This document shows, in pieces, positions 9,549 through 18,450 of a DNA stretch of 64,000 nt. The stretch lies in the NCBI GenBank assembly GCA_023664455.1, contig JAMPFM010000003.1:41610-105609 (forward strand), read 5' to 3'. The notes under the pieces are model-generated. The model searched no databases, was not told where the DNA came from, and was given only the letters and a program-made list of their open reading frames with translations. A program made the position numbers and the translations under genes. Origin of the DNA: Blautia sp. Its GTDB lineage: Bacteria > Bacillota > Clostridia > Lachnospirales > Lachnospiraceae. Each line of letters opens with the position of its first letter. Position 1 is the stretch's first letter.

Positions 9549-10379
9549 ATGGGCGGTAAGGATAATGTAAAGAAAATATCTCGGAAAAACAACCGCTTGA
9601 GGCTGGTAAAGAGCGATGCGGCGGATGAAAAACAGAAAAAACAGAAGGTTCGTTTTGATAAAAAGAAAAGGATCGCTGTTCTTTCCGTCATCTGCTGCGT
9701 CCTGCTTGCCATTCTTGCAGCGGGATATGTTTATATCATAGAGAATTATACGATTACTACTGTCTATGTGGAAGGCAATATCCATTATACGAACGAGGAA
9801 ATCATGGATATGGTAATGGAAGGAAAATATGGGCATAATTCCATTTTTCTTTCCCTGAAGTACCGGGATAAGGGGATTGACAATATCCCCTTTATCGAAA
9901 CGATGGACGTGTCCATCGAGGCAAACGATACGGTCAGGATTACCGTCTATGAAAAGGCAATCGCAGGATATGTCATCTATCTGGGGCGCTATATCTATTT
10001 TGACAAGGACGGCATCGTGGTGGAAACGTCCGAGGAGGGCACGCCGGGCATTCCCCAGGTGACGGGGCTGCTTTTTGATTATGTGGTATTGCACGAGACG
10101 CTGCCGGTGGAAAATCAGGAGGTTTTTCAGGAAATCCTGAATATTACGCAATTGCTGGACAAGTATGATTTGAGCGTGGACAAGATTTATTTTTCCCCCG
10201 ATTATGAGATTACGCTGCTATTCGGTGAGGTGAAAGCGGCGATGGGCAGCGGTGACAACATCGATGAGAAAATCATGGAGCTGCAATATATGATGCCCGA
10301 TTTACAGGGCAAAAGCGGTACGCTGGATATGAAAGAATATACGGAAGATACGAAGATAATCAGCTTTGAGCAGAACTAG
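9549..10379 (+). CDS. ftsQ: Cell division protein FtsQ/DivIB
   Basis: Bitopic divisome scaffold. A basic cytoplasmic N-terminus is followed by a membrane segment (about 42-64) and then a POTRA domain beginning ITTVYVEGN and a beta domain. At 276 residues it is in the usual range. It completes the run of septal wall genes and lies upstream of ftsZ, but no ftsA lies between them, and the 153-base gap contains promoter-like sequences for ftsZ. Confidence 0.9.
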   Translation: MGGKDNVKKISRKNNRLRLVKSDAADEKQKKQKVRFDKKKRIAVLSVICCVLLAILAAGYVYIIENYTITTVYVEGNIHYTNEEIMDMVMEGKYGHNSIFLSLKYRDKGIDNIPFIETMDVSIEANDTVRITVYEKAIAGYVIYLGRYIYFDKDGIVVETSEEGTPGIPQVTGLLFDYVVLHETLPVENQEVFQEILNITQLLDKYDLSVDKIYFSPDYEITLLFGEVKAAMGSGDNIDEKIMELQYMMPDLQGKSGTLDMKEYTEDTKIISFEQN

Positions 10380-10427
10380 ACGGGGAAAAATTCCAGGATT
10401 GGTAATTTATGGCAATAAGGTACAAAT

Positions 10428-10490
10428 TTGACACGAAAGTGTGAAAATCATAAAATTGGGGTTGCTAAATTGAGAAAATAATTATATGAT
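10428..10490 (+). promoter_or_regulatory. Two overlapping sigma-A-type promoters for ftsZ
   Basis: TTGACA 10428-10433 is 17 bases from TAAAAT 10451-10456. A second pair, TTGCTA 10462-10467 and TATGAT 10485-10490, also has 17-base spacing. Both point at ftsZ, which would give it expression independent of the upstream dcw genes. Confidence 0.6.
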
Positions 10491-10532
10491 AATCTATATG
10501 AGTTTATTTTCAACATAGAAGGAGGAGCTACC

Positions 10533-11786
10533 TTGCTTGAGATTAAGACAAACGACGCTGAATCTGCAGCGAAAATCATCGTAGTTGGTGTGGGTGGTGC
10601 AGGTAATAATGCTGTTAATAGAATGATTGATGAAAATATCGATGGGGTTGATTTCATCGGGATTAATACAGATAAACAGGCTCTCCAGCTCTGTAAAGCG
10701 CCGAAGCTTCTACAGATAGGCGAGAAGCTGACCAAAGGATTAGGAGCCGGGGCGAAACCGGAAATCGGTGAGAAAGCGGCGCAGGAAAGCGAAGAGGAAA
10801 TTGCGGCGGCGCTAAAAGGCGCCGACATGGTATTCGTAACCTGCGGTATGGGCGGCGGCACTGGGACGGGTGCAGCTCCTGTCGTAGCGAAACTGGCGAA
10901 GGACATGGGCATTTTGACGGTAGGCGTCGTTACCAAGCCTTTCCGTTTTGAAGCCAAGGTCCGTATGGTGAACGCCTTGAGCGGAATCGATAAAATCAAG
11001 GATAACGTGGATACGCTTATCGTCATTCCGAATGACAAATTACTGGAAATCGTCGATAGAAGGACAACCATGCCGGATGCCTTAAAGAAAGCGGACGAGG
11101 TATTGCAGCAGGCAGTACAGGGCATCACGGATCTGATTAACCTTCCGGCAGTAATTAACCTTGACTTTGCGGACGTACAGACCGTCATGAAAGATAAAGG
11201 AATCGCACATATCGGTATCGGTACAGGCAAAGGCGACGATAAGGCAAGCGAAGCCGTTAAAATGGCAGTGGAAAGCCCGCTTCTTGAGACGACCATTTCC
11301 GGCGCGACCGATGTTATCATTAACGTATCCGGTGATATTTCACTGGCGGATGCTAATGATGCAGCTGATTATGTAAGGGAGCTGACGGGCGACGATATCA
11401 ACTGTATCTTTGGCGCGATGTACGACGGCAGCATGACGGATACCTGTAACGTTACGATTATTGCCACAGGGATTGAAGTGAAAGCGAATCAGATGAAAGG
11501 CGTAGGCGGTCTAAACTTCAAATCTACCTACATAACACCCACTTCTTTACAGGGAAAAGGAGCAGGAGCCGGGGTAGGACATGCCGGTGTGGGCGTAGGA
11601 GCCCTTGGCGTGAGACCTTCCGTGGGAACGGCTGGCGGTGGCCAGGCGTCGGGAACACAGGCGCCGGGAGCGAACGGACAGGCGCAGGGAGTGAAACCCA
11701 TTGCCGGGATTAACCGCACGACGGATATTAGAAGCTCCGTGGAAGAGAAATCCTTAAAGATACCGGATTTCTTACAGAGAAAATAG
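10533..11786 (+). CDS. ftsZ: Cell division GTPase FtsZ
   Basis: Tubulin-like GTPase forming the Z ring. GTP-binding signature GGGTGTG at 107-113, T7-loop region [11 protein letters not shown], then a flexible Gly/Ala/Gln-rich linker (about 325-395) and the conserved C-terminal peptide KIPDFLQRK that docks membrane anchors. TTG start with AAGGAGGA 7 bases upstream. With no ftsA in the cluster, anchoring probably depends on SepF or another partner elsewhere. It is followed by a strong terminator at 11809. Confidence 0.98.
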   Translation: MLEIKTNDAESAAKIIVVGVGGAGNNAVNRMIDENIDGVDFIGINTDKQALQLCKAPKLLQIGEKLTKGLGAGAKPEIGEKAAQESEEEIAAALKGADMVFVTCGMGGGTGTGAAPVVAKLAKDMGILTVGVVTKPFRFEAKVRMVNALSGIDKIKDNVDTLIVIPNDKLLEIVDRRTTMPDALKKADEVLQQAVQGITDLINLPAVINLDFADVQTVMKDKGIAHIGIGTGKGDDKASEAVKMAVESPLLETTISGATDVIINVSGDISLADANDAADYVRELTGDDINCIFGAMYDGSMTDTCNVTIIATGIEVKANQMKGVGGLNFKSTYITPTSLQGKGAGAGVGHAGVGVGALGVRPSVGTAGGGQASGTQAPGANGQAQGVKPIAGINRTTDIRSSVEEKSLKIPDFLQRK

Positions 11787-11808
11787 CATTATAAAGAGTG
11801 TTATAAGG

Positions 11809-11834
11809 GCCAGACTCCAGAGTCTGGCTTTTTT
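11809..11834 (+). terminator. Intrinsic terminator after ftsZ
   Basis: GCCAGACT (11809-11816) pairs perfectly with AGTCTGGC (11821-11828) around a CCAG loop, followed by six T. It separates the dcw operon from the spoIIGA-sigE operon. Confidence 0.92.
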
Positions 11835-11882
11835 ACGTATGGCGAAATAAGTCAGAAAATATTCCCAAAACGCTCTCACAAT

Positions 11883-11915
11883 ATGACAAAAAAATCACGG
11901 CTTATCTCATATAAT
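11883..11915 (+). promoter_or_regulatory. spoIIG promoter with a long spacer
   Basis: ATGACA (11883-11888) and a perfect TATAAT (11910-11915) are separated by 21 bases. The B. subtilis spoIIG promoter is known for a 22-base spacer that makes it depend on Spo0A. Weak Spo0A-box-like sequence overlaps the -35 on the other strand (TTTGTCAT). The start site predicted from this TATAAT falls just before the AGGAGGTGG of spoIIGA. Confidence 0.6.
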
Positions 11916-11939
11916 AGAGCAGAAAACAGGAGGTGGATA

Positions 11940-12740
11940 GTGTATTACAAAGTATATATTGACAGGGTATTTTTCATTCAATTCGTAATGAATCTGTATC
12001 TGTTATCCATAACGGGGAAAATTCTAAAGTGTACTGCCACGCATGGAAGAATTGTATCCGGGGCTGCCTTGGGCGCCGGCATGAGTTGTCTGATTATGCT
12101 GCTGCCGTTTGGGAATATGAGGATAAGGCTGTTTTTTGGAGTGATACCTGTCAGTATGTTCATGATTCGCGTTGTCTTTGCAGTGAAAAAGCCGGAGTTT
12201 CTTCTAAAATGCTCCATCGTCATGGGGCTTTGCGGATTTTTCTTTGGCAGCGTCATGCAATGGCTGGTTGGATTTTTCCTAAAAGAGGGGCGTTATGGTC
12301 TCTGGATCTATGCTTTCTTAGGGCTTTGCGGTTATGGTTTTTTGTGGTTTCTGATTGGAAAGCTGCAAAAAAGAGAGGAAGAGACTCTAAAAGAAATCCG
12401 TATTCCCATAGAAGGGCAGAATATCCGCATGAAAGCGCTTTTAGATACGGGCAATCACTTATATGAACCCGTCAGCGGCGCGCCGGTATGCATTATCAGC
12501 GAAAGCGCGGCAAAAGAGATGCAGGCATATTTGATTCCAGAGCGTTACCATGCCATTCCTTACCAGAGCGTCGGCAAGGAGCGGGGAATTTTAGACGCTT
12601 ATGAACTGCCGGAGCTTGTGATAGAAGAATCCTACCGGGAAATAAGCTGCAAGCGCGTCGTGATTGCGATTTGTAATACGGGAATATCAAAAGATGGCGT
12701 TTATCAGATGATATTGCATCCTGCGTTAATAGAAAACTAG
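11940..12740 (+). CDS. spoIIGA: Sporulation sigma-E factor-processing peptidase SpoIIGA
   Basis: Membrane-embedded aspartic protease that cleaves the pro-sequence of sigma-E in the mother cell after asymmetric division. The N-terminal half has about five membrane segments; the soluble C-terminal half carries the catalytic DTG (Asp169). GTG 11940 is chosen because AGGAGGTGG (11928-11936) lies 3 bases upstream and the resulting N-terminus (MYYKVYIDRVF) matches the family. The in-frame ATG at 11883 lies in the -35 element and cannot be used by this promoter. It is encoded directly before its substrate, sigE. Confidence 0.94.
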   Translation: MYYKVYIDRVFFIQFVMNLYLLSITGKILKCTATHGRIVSGAALGAGMSCLIMLLPFGNMRIRLFFGVIPVSMFMIRVVFAVKKPEFLLKCSIVMGLCGFFFGSVMQWLVGFFLKEGRYGLWIYAFLGLCGYGFLWFLIGKLQKREEETLKEIRIPIEGQNIRMKALLDTGNHLYEPVSGAPVCIISESAAKEMQAYLIPERYHAIPYQSVGKERGILDAYELPELVIEESYREISCKRVVIAICNTGISKDGVYQMILHPALIEN

Positions 12741-12764
12741 GAAAGAAAACTAGGAGGAAAAAAT

Positions 12765-13505
12765 ATGGTTTTTAAAGTGGCAATTCCCGGAAAAGTACAG
12801 TTTAAGATGGTGCGTAAAGATACAAGGTTTCTGATGCACAGGCAGGGAGATATCCATTACATAGGCGGAACGGAAGTTCTGCCTCCGCCCTTGGAAGTAG
12901 AGAAGGAAAATGAAATTATCGGAGACCTCGGAACGGAATATGAGGACGAGGCAAAGGCGCTTTTGATTGAACACAATCTGCGTCTTGTCGTGTACATAGC
13001 CAAGAAATTTGATAATACCGGAGTCGGCGTGGAGGATTTAATATCCATCGGGACAATCGGACTGATAAAATCAATCAATACGTTCAATCCAGAGAAAAAT
13101 ATTAAACTGGCGACTTATGCTTCCCGTTGTATTGAAAATGAGATTCTCATGTATTTGAGGCGCAACAGTAAGCATAAAATGGAAGTTTCCATCGATGAAC
13201 CCTTAAATGTGGACTGGGACGGAAACGAATTACTGCTATCCGATATCTTGGGGACGGACGAGGACGTCATCTATCAGAATATCGAGAGTGAGGTGGAAAG
13301 GAAACTGTTAATTAAGGCGATTTCCAAGCTTTCCGACAGGGAACAGACGATTATCAAACTGCGTTTCGGGCTGGGAAATGTGGACTCTAAAGAGCTGACC
13401 CAGAAGGAAGTAGCAGAACTGCTTGGGATTTCGCAGTCTTATATTTCCAGATTAGAAAAGAAAATTATGAGGAGATTGAAAAAAGAAATCCTGCGGGAAA
13501 CATAA
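12765..13505 (+). CDS. sigE: Sporulation sigma factor sigma-E (pro-form)
   Basis: Early mother-cell sigma factor, made as an inactive precursor. The N-terminal pro-region is present; the segment [13 protein letters not shown] (31-43) matches the region around the SpoIIGA cleavage site. Region 2 contains [12 protein letters not shown] and region 4 an HTH with [20 protein letters not shown]. 246 residues, close to the B. subtilis protein (239). Ribosome site AGGAGGA 7 bases upstream. In an operon with spoIIGA; a 13-bp terminator follows 6 bases after the stop codon. Confidence 0.97.
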   Translation: MVFKVAIPGKVQFKMVRKDTRFLMHRQGDIHYIGGTEVLPPPLEVEKENEIIGDLGTEYEDEAKALLIEHNLRLVVYIAKKFDNTGVGVEDLISIGTIGLIKSINTFNPEKNIKLATYASRCIENEILMYLRRNSKHKMEVSIDEPLNVDWDGNELLLSDILGTDEDVIYQNIESEVERKLLIKAISKLSDREQTIIKLRFGLGNVDSKELTQKEVAELLGISQSYISRLEKKIMRRLKKEILRET

Positions 13506-13511
13506 AAAAGG

Positions 13512-13551
13512 AAAAAGCAATCGAGTATTGTCATATATTCGATTGCTTTTT
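13512..13551 (+). terminator. Terminator after sigE
   Basis: A 13-bp perfect stem (13512-13524 with 13539-13551) has a 14-base loop. The A-rich start and T-rich end make it potentially bidirectional. Its 3' arm overlaps the -35 of the next promoter. Confidence 0.85.
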
Positions 13552-13571
13552 GCTTTAGAAAAAAGTATAAT
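13543..13571 (+). promoter_or_regulatory. Promoter of the HD-GYP regulator gene
   Basis: TTGCTT (13543-13548), 17 bases, then TATAAT (13566-13571). The -35 lies inside the 3' arm of the sigE terminator. It rules out the in-frame ATG at 13528 as the start of the next gene. Confidence 0.55.
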
Positions 13572-13602
13572 AATCTTAAAAGCACGATTGCGGGGATGTA
13601 AT

Positions 13603-15621
13603 ATGGGGACAATGAAGACGATTTTGATTGTGGACGACGATAGAGTGAACCTGGTAATGGCGCAGAATCTGCTGCGCGCCGAGTATAAAGTAATCGGGGT
13701 CAATTCTGGCAAGCAGGCGTTTAAATATCTGGAAAAATATAAACCGGATTTGATTCTGCTGGATATTTTTATGCCGGAAATCGGCGGCTTTGATGTGATG
13801 AAGGTATTACAGGAGCACAAGGAATGGAGTAAGATACCGGTTATTTTCCTGACGGCGGACAGAAAGACGGAAACCGAGGCGAAGTGTTTCCAGATGGGCG
13901 CGTATGATTTTATTACGAAGCCTTTTGAACCGATGATTATGTTAAACCGTGTCCGTCGTTCCATCGAGCTGGACGGTTACAGGAAAGATTTGCAGCAGCA
14001 GTTAGATGAGAAGACAAGGGAAGTTGAGCTTGTGACGATACAGGCGATTACGACTGTGGCGAATACCATCGATGCCAAGGACGATTATACGAAAGGACAT
14101 TCCATCCGGGTCGCTTATTATTCGGAAGCGCTGGCGCGGAAAATCGGCTGGTCTGAGGAAGATGTGCAGAATATCCATTATGTGGCGCTGCTGCATGATA
14201 TCGGAAAAATCGGTGTGCCGGATTCTGTGTTGAACAAGCCTTTTAAGCTGACAGACGTGGAGTTTGAGCTGATTAAAAACCATACGGTGATGGGCGCAGA
14301 AATTTTAAAGGACATCAAAATGTTCAAAAATGTCAGCGTCGGCGCGAAATATCATCATGAGCGGTACGACGGACGGGGATACCCGAACGGTCTGAAGGGA
14401 GAAGAAATTCCGCTTGTAGCAAGGATTATCGGCATTGTGGATTCTTATGATGCGATGGCGAGCAACCGGGTATACCGCAAGCGGTTACAGGATGAGACGG
14501 TAAAACAAGAGCTGATTAAGGGAAGGGGGACGCAGTTTGACCCTTACCTTGTGGATCAGTTTATGGAGCTGTTGGAAGAAGGAAACCTGCAGAAGAATAT
14601 TCCGAAAGAAGATATGGTTATGCCGATTTTCAACAGCAATAAGATTTATGGCGGCATTACGAAAGAGGAAATCGGTCTGGATTCCAAGCTGGATTATCTG
14701 ACAGGGCTGCTTGGCAGGGAACAGGGAGAAAAAGAAATTACCGAGAGTCTGCGCAATGGCAGTGGCTGTGTGATGATTCTGGATGTGGATAATTTCGGAC
14801 GTATCAATGAAAAACATGGACATCTAGCGGGGGATTATGTATTGAAAATGACGGCGGATATCTTAAAAGATGTTTCCGAGAAAGACATTGTCTGTCGAAT
14901 CGGCGGGGATAAATTTTTGTATTATGTGGAAGGTATCAGCAGACAGGATGATGCGGTTAAGAAGGTAGAGCAGATTTTAGCCATCTTTGATGAGAAGAAA
15001 AAAGAAATCAACGCTTTACAGGATATCACGCTTTCCGTGGGAATCAGTTTATTCGGCGTGGACGGCGGCGATTTTGCGGAGCTTACGCGTAAGGCGGACA
15101 AGGCCTTATACCATGTGAAACATAGCGAGGGGCAGGAGCGCTACCTCTTCTATCAGAGCGCCAATATGCTGAAAACAATGGAAGATACGAAGATAGATTT
15201 AAACAGGCTGGTCGATATGATAGAAAACAGGCAGTCCTATCAGGGAGCCTTCCAGATTGATTATGAAGAGTTTGGGCGGATTTATGATTTTGTCGTACAT
15301 TTTTCCCAGCGGAATAAGCAGGAAGTGCAGCTGATTCTCTTTACGCTGTTTTCCGCGGATGGAAGCGATATTAAATTAGGGCAGATGGAACAGGCGATGC
15401 AGTGCATGGAACAGGCGATTATTAAGTCGCTGCGCGGTGTGGACGTGGGAACCCGTTACAGCAGTTCCCAGTTTCTGGTTGTCCTGGTGGGTGCGGAGCG
15501 CGATGATATCCGTATCGTTACAGACAGAATCGTGCAAAATTATTTCAAATTATATGGAAACCGCGATATTACCTTGGCCTATGATATTGCCAATCTGCAG
15601 AGCGGCAAGGATTCTATCTGA
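13603..15621 (+). CDS. Response regulator with REC, HD-GYP and degenerate GGDEF domains
   Basis: Cyclic-di-GMP signalling protein. It has a receiver domain with Asp54 (residues 1-125), a helical linker, and an HD-GYP phosphodiesterase (about 155-320) with LLHDIGKIG (His198-Asp199) and HHERYDGRGYPNGL. A GGDEF-like domain (about 365-520) has an active site reading GGDKF (434-438), so cyclase activity is uncertain. The last 130 residues look like a second, more degenerate GGDEF fold. ATG 13603 is preferred because the promoter at 13543-13571 lies between it and the earlier ATG. It separates sigE from sigG, normally neighbours, and its 3' end converges on sigG. Confidence 0.9.
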   Translation: MGTMKTILIVDDDRVNLVMAQNLLRAEYKVIGVNSGKQAFKYLEKYKPDLILLDIFMPEIGGFDVMKVLQEHKEWSKIPVIFLTADRKTETEAKCFQMGAYDFITKPFEPMIMLNRVRRSIELDGYRKDLQQQLDEKTREVELVTIQAITTVANTIDAKDDYTKGHSIRVAYYSEALARKIGWSEEDVQNIHYVALLHDIGKIGVPDSVLNKPFKLTDVEFELIKNHTVMGAEILKDIKMFKNVSVGAKYHHERYDGRGYPNGLKGEEIPLVARIIGIVDSYDAMASNRVYRKRLQDETVKQELIKGRGTQFDPYLVDQFMELLEEGNLQKNIPKEDMVMPIFNSNKIYGGITKEEIGLDSKLDYLTGLLGREQGEKEITESLRNGSGCVMILDVDNFGRINEKHGHLAGDYVLKMTADILKDVSEKDIVCRIGGDKFLYYVEGISRQDDAVKKVEQILAIFDEKKKEINALQDITLSVGISLFGVDGGDFAELTRKADKALYHVKHSEGQERYLFYQSANMLKTMEDTKIDLNRLVDMIENRQSYQGAFQIDYEEFGRIYDFVVHFSQRNKQEVQLILFTLFSADGSDIKLGQMEQAMQCMEQAIIKSLRGVDVGTRYSSSQFLVVLVGAERDDIRIVTDRIVQNYFKLYGNRDITLAYDIANLQSGKDSI

Positions 15622-15649
15622 CGTCTTTTCAGGCTGTCAGATAGTTTTT
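15614..15649 (+). terminator. Terminator shared across the convergent gene ends
   Basis: CTATCTGAC (15614-15622) pairs with GTCAGATAG (15636-15644), followed by five T. The left arm contains the stop of the HD-GYP gene, and the right arm and T tract lie inside the last codons of sigG on the other strand. Confidence 0.8.
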
Positions 15650-16408
15650 CATGGTTTTGAGCGCGTTTTTTTCCAGACGGGAGACCTGTGCCTGGGAAAT
15701 GCCGATTTTTTCGGCGACTTCCATCTGGGTTTTCCCCTCGAAAAAACGCAGCGTTATGATTTCATGTTCTCTTTCGGAAAGCTTTTTCATGGCTTCGCTT
15801 AAAGAGATATGCTCGACCCAGACCTCTTCTTTATTTTTCTTATCGCTGATTTGATCCATGACATAGAGGGTATCGCCGCCGTCCGTATAGATGGGTTCGT
15901 AAAGACTCATAGGACTCTGGATGGCGTCCAGGGCGTAGACGATATCTTCTTTGGCGATACCGATTTCAGCGGCAATTTCATTGATGGTAGGTTCCTGGGA
16001 GTTTTTGCGGGTCAGATTTTCTTTGGCATAGATGGCTTTGTAGGCGGTGTCTTTGAGCGAGCGTGAAACCCTGATGCTATTGGAATCCCGCAGATAACGG
16101 CGGATCTCTCCAATGATCATGGGTACCGCATAGGTCGAGAACTTCACATTCAGGCTACAATCAAAGTTATCGATGGCTTTGATAAGCCCGATACATCCGA
16201 TCTGGAACAAATCATCCACATTTTCATTGCTGGAATGAAACCGTTTAATCACGCTTAATACAAGCCGCAGATTCCCCTTGATATATTCCTTACGCGCATT
16301 GTCGTCGCCATTTCCGATTCTTCGGAAAAGCTCCTCTTTTTCTTCATTTTTTAATAATGGAAGTTTTGACGTGTTTACGCCACAGATTTCGACTTTTCCT
16401 TGAATCAT
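15629..16408 (-). CDS. sigG: Sporulation sigma factor sigma-G
   Basis: Late forespore sigma factor. The sequence is close to sigma-G throughout: KVEICGVNTSKLP at the N-terminus, region 2 with NLRLVLSVIKRF and KFSTYAVPMIIGEIRR, and region 4 with KTQMEVAEKIGISQAQVSR. ATG 16408 gives 259 residues (260 in B. subtilis) and has AAAGGACGG upstream; a longer frame to 16465 has no ribosome site. It is usually directly downstream of sigE on the same strand; here it is inverted. A candidate forespore promoter lies at 16496-16525. Confidence 0.95.
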   Translation of the reverse strand: MIQGKVEICGVNTSKLPLLKNEEKEELFRRIGNGDDNARKEYIKGNLRLVLSVIKRFHSSNENVDDLFQIGCIGLIKAIDNFDCSLNVKFSTYAVPMIIGEIRRYLRDSNSIRVSRSLKDTAYKAIYAKENLTRKNSQEPTINEIAAEIGIAKEDIVYALDAIQSPMSLYEPIYTDGGDTLYVMDQISDKKNKEEVWVEHISLSEAMKKLSEREHEIITLRFFEGKTQMEVAEKIGISQAQVSRLEKNALKTMKNYLTA

Positions 16409-16495
16409 ATCTTTGTCCGTCCTTTTTTTAGATTTCGGATTTCGCTTTTTATAGTTCTTTTTCATTTTCTAGATGCGCTATTCATTTCTCTTTTT

Positions 16496-16525
16496 AAGGA
16501 TGTGCGAAAGCGCGGGAATTATTCA
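16496..16525 (-). promoter_or_regulatory. Candidate sigma-F/sigma-G promoter of sigG
   Basis: On the minus strand TGAATA (16525-16520) is 17 bases from CATCCTT (16502-16496). This fits the sigma-G consensus TGAATA/CATACTA at 6/6 and 5/7 and lies about 90 bases before the sigG start. Forespore autoregulation of sigG is established in B. subtilis; this site is inferred. Confidence 0.45.
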
Positions 16526-16620
16526 TGAAATAAATGGGAAAATTGGAAACTTTTATCATCACAGGAACCTTTTAAAAAAAGGTGCATTGAATAATAAAAA
16601 GGGCGGAGTATTGGTGGAAT

Positions 16621-16857
16621 ATGCTGTTTTCGGATTTTAAGAAAAAAGAAGTGATTAATCTGAAAAACTGCCAGAAGCTGGGCAGAGTGGCGGATTTTGA
16701 GTTTGACGAGTGCACGGGGCAGATTTTTAAATTAATTGTTCCGGGAAATAATAAGTTATATGGGCTGTTCTGCAGCGACCCGGATTATGTCATTTGCTAT
16801 AAAGATATCAAACAGATAGGACCGGATATTATTATTGTGGATATTTGTAAGAAATGA
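16621..16857 (+). CDS. YlmC/YmxH family PRC-barrel sporulation protein
   Basis: 78-residue beta-rich protein matching the small PRC-barrel proteins YlmC/YmxH (opening EVINLKNCQKLGRVADFEFDE-like; the motif GRVADFEFD is visible). In Bacilli and Clostridia these genes lie next to sigG and are linked to sporulation; the exact biochemical role is unknown. The conserved neighbourhood here (sigE, sigG, ylmC, nrdR) supports the call. GGGCGGAG lies 12 bases upstream of the ATG. Confidence 0.85.
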   Translation: MLFSDFKKKEVINLKNCQKLGRVADFEFDECTGQIFKLIVPGNNKLYGLFCSDPDYVICYKDIKQIGPDIIIVDICKK

Positions 16858-16890
16858 TGCCGCATTTCCGTGATTCCCGTCGAACAGCAG

Positions 16891-16919
16891 TTGACATAAA
16901 AATTTTTATATGGGATAAT
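16891..16919 (+). promoter_or_regulatory. nrdR promoter
   Basis: Consensus TTGACA (16891-16896), 17 bases, then GATAAT (16914-16919), about 40 bases before the nrdR start. Confidence 0.65.
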
Positions 16920-16957
16920 AAGCAATATAGAAAGTTAGAGAAGCGAGGGATTTTCAG

Positions 16958-17434
16958 ATGAAGTGTCCATATTGTGGTCATGAGAATACGAGAGTTATTG
17001 ACAGTCGTCCGGCTGAGGAAAATAATTCCATCAGGAGAAGACGCGTATGCGACGAGTGCGACAAACGTTTTACCACTTATGAAAAGGTAGAAACGATTCC
17101 ACTCATTGTCATTAAAAAGGACAACAACCGGGAAACTTATGATAGGGCCAAAATCGAGGCAGGTGTGTTGCGTGCATGTCATAAGAGACCGATTAGCGCC
17201 AACCGGATTAATCAGTTGGTAGATGAAGTAGAGACGGATATCTTTGGCAGGGAAGAGAAGGAAATTCCGAGCCAGGTTATCGGTGAACTGGTCATGAATA
17301 AACTCAAAGACTTAGAAGCGGTAGCCTATGTCCGGTTTGCATCGGTATACCGTGAATTTAAAGACATTAATACGTTTATGGATGAGTTGAAAAAGGTACT
17401 CGAACCTGCGGATAAGCAGGAACGGAAAGAATAG
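16958..17434 (+). CDS. nrdR: Transcriptional repressor NrdR
   Basis: Zinc-ribbon and ATP-cone repressor of ribonucleotide reductase genes. The zinc ribbon has CPYC (Cys3, Cys6) and CDEC (Cys31, Cys34), with RRRRVC between; the ATP-cone starts near residue 49 (VIKKDNNRETYDR). 158 residues is the usual size. It has its own promoter at 16891. No nrd genes are in the window, so it acts on targets elsewhere. Confidence 0.97.
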   Translation: MKCPYCGHENTRVIDSRPAEENNSIRRRRVCDECDKRFTTYEKVETIPLIVIKKDNNRETYDRAKIEAGVLRACHKRPISANRINQLVDEVETDIFGREEKEIPSQVIGELVMNKLKDLEAVAYVRFASVYREFKDINTFMDELKKVLEPADKQERKE

Positions 17435-17525
17435 GCAAAGCCGGGAATGGATTCCGATAGAAAGCCGGGACAGGCAGGGAAAGAAACCCCGGAGAAGTAT
17501 CAGACAGAAAGCGCAGGAATTTGAG

Positions 17526-17795
17526 ATGACGAATCAGGAAAAAGAAATCGTGAAAAAGGCAAGCGTGCCGATGAGCATTGCCAACGGCTTCCGCATTCTT
17601 TTTATGATAATTGCATTGCTGCTGTTATTGTTTTTATTTTTTGGAAACAAGGTGTTTCAGGGGGCAGCGTGGTATGAGGCGTTTATAGGGCATGCCTATC
17701 TCTTTTTATTCTGGGATATTCTGTTGATGTTTTTAAGTACACTTGCCAAGCTTATTTTTACGGCAAGGTACAATCATATTGTAAAGAAGTTATAA
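17526..17795 (+). CDS. Small two-segment membrane protein, unknown
   Basis: 89 residues with two hydrophobic segments (about 22-42 and 56-78) and charged ends. No family was recognised. It follows nrdR after about 90 bases without an obvious terminator and is followed after 58-67 bases by yqeG, so the three may be cotranscribed. The ribosome site is modest (AGGAAT, 7 bases before the ATG). Confidence 0.6.
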   Translation: MTNQEKEIVKKASVPMSIANGFRILFMIIALLLLLFLFFGNKVFQGAAWYEAFIGHAYLFLFWDILLMFLSTLAKLIFTARYNHIVKKL

Positions 17796-17862
17796 GGCAT
17801 GGTGGGCTATATGCGCCATGCCTTGCGCATGTTTCATGCCATCGGGAAGGATTGTGGAAGGG

Positions 17863-18375
17863 ATGTTTGAGTGTTTTTATCCAGATGAATATCTGGACTC
17901 CGCCTATGGAATCGATTATGAAGGGCTGTATGGGCAGGGATATCGGGGCATCATTTTTGATATCGACAATACGCTCGTACCGCATGGCGCGCCTGCGGAT
18001 GAAAGGAGTATCGCCCTGTTTGCGCGGCTTAAAAAGATGGGGTATGGAAGTGTGCTCTTGTCCAACAACAAAGAGCCGCGGGTGAAATCTTTCCAGGAAA
18101 AGGTCGGCGGTCAGTATATTTTTAAGGCGAACAAACCTTTCCCGGAAGGCTATGTCAGGGCGATGAAGCTGATGGAAACCACGCCGGAAACCACGCTGTT
18201 TGTAGGAGATCAGCTTTTTACAGACGTATGGGGGGCTAAGAAGGCGGGCATCAAGACCTATCTTGTCAAGCCGATTCACCCAAAAGAGGAAATCCAGATT
18301 GTGCTGAAACGGTATCTGGAAAAAATTGTGCTGTTTTTTTATCTGCGACGTCAGAAGAAGGTGGGAAAAGATTGA
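17863..18375 (+). CDS. YqeG family HAD-IIIA phosphatase
   Basis: HAD-superfamily hydrolase of the YqeG type (substrate unknown; phosphatidylglycerophosphate phosphatase-like in some lineages). Motif I is FDIDNTLV; motif II has SVLLSNNKE; motif III/IV has FVGDQLFTDVWGA. ATG 17863 gives the family N-terminus MFECFYPDEY; GTG 17854 is equally possible, with GGGAAGG 3 bases before it. The longer frame from 17818 has no ribosome site. It lies upstream of aroE, aroK and aroQ, as yqeG and aro genes often do in Firmicutes. Confidence 0.85.
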   Translation: MFECFYPDEYLDSAYGIDYEGLYGQGYRGIIFDIDNTLVPHGAPADERSIALFARLKKMGYGSVLLSNNKEPRVKSFQEKVGGQYIFKANKPFPEGYVRAMKLMETTPETTLFVGDQLFTDVWGAKKAGIKTYLVKPIHPKEEIQIVLKRYLEKIVLFFYLRRQKKVGKD

Positions 18376-18450
18376 TAATGCAGGAATGGTTGTTGATGAA
18401 AAAGACTGAGAATGCAAAAAAAGTTGTTGATATGGGAAAAGGAAATTAGG

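Noticed and set aside
10448-11320. 290-codon minus-strand frame across ftsZ
   Set aside because: Antisense of a highly conserved gene; codon pattern mirrors ftsZ.
11883-11939. Upstream ATG of spoIIGA
   Set aside because: It coincides with the promoter -35 and the resulting extra residues do not match the family; GTG 11940 has AGGAGGTGG.
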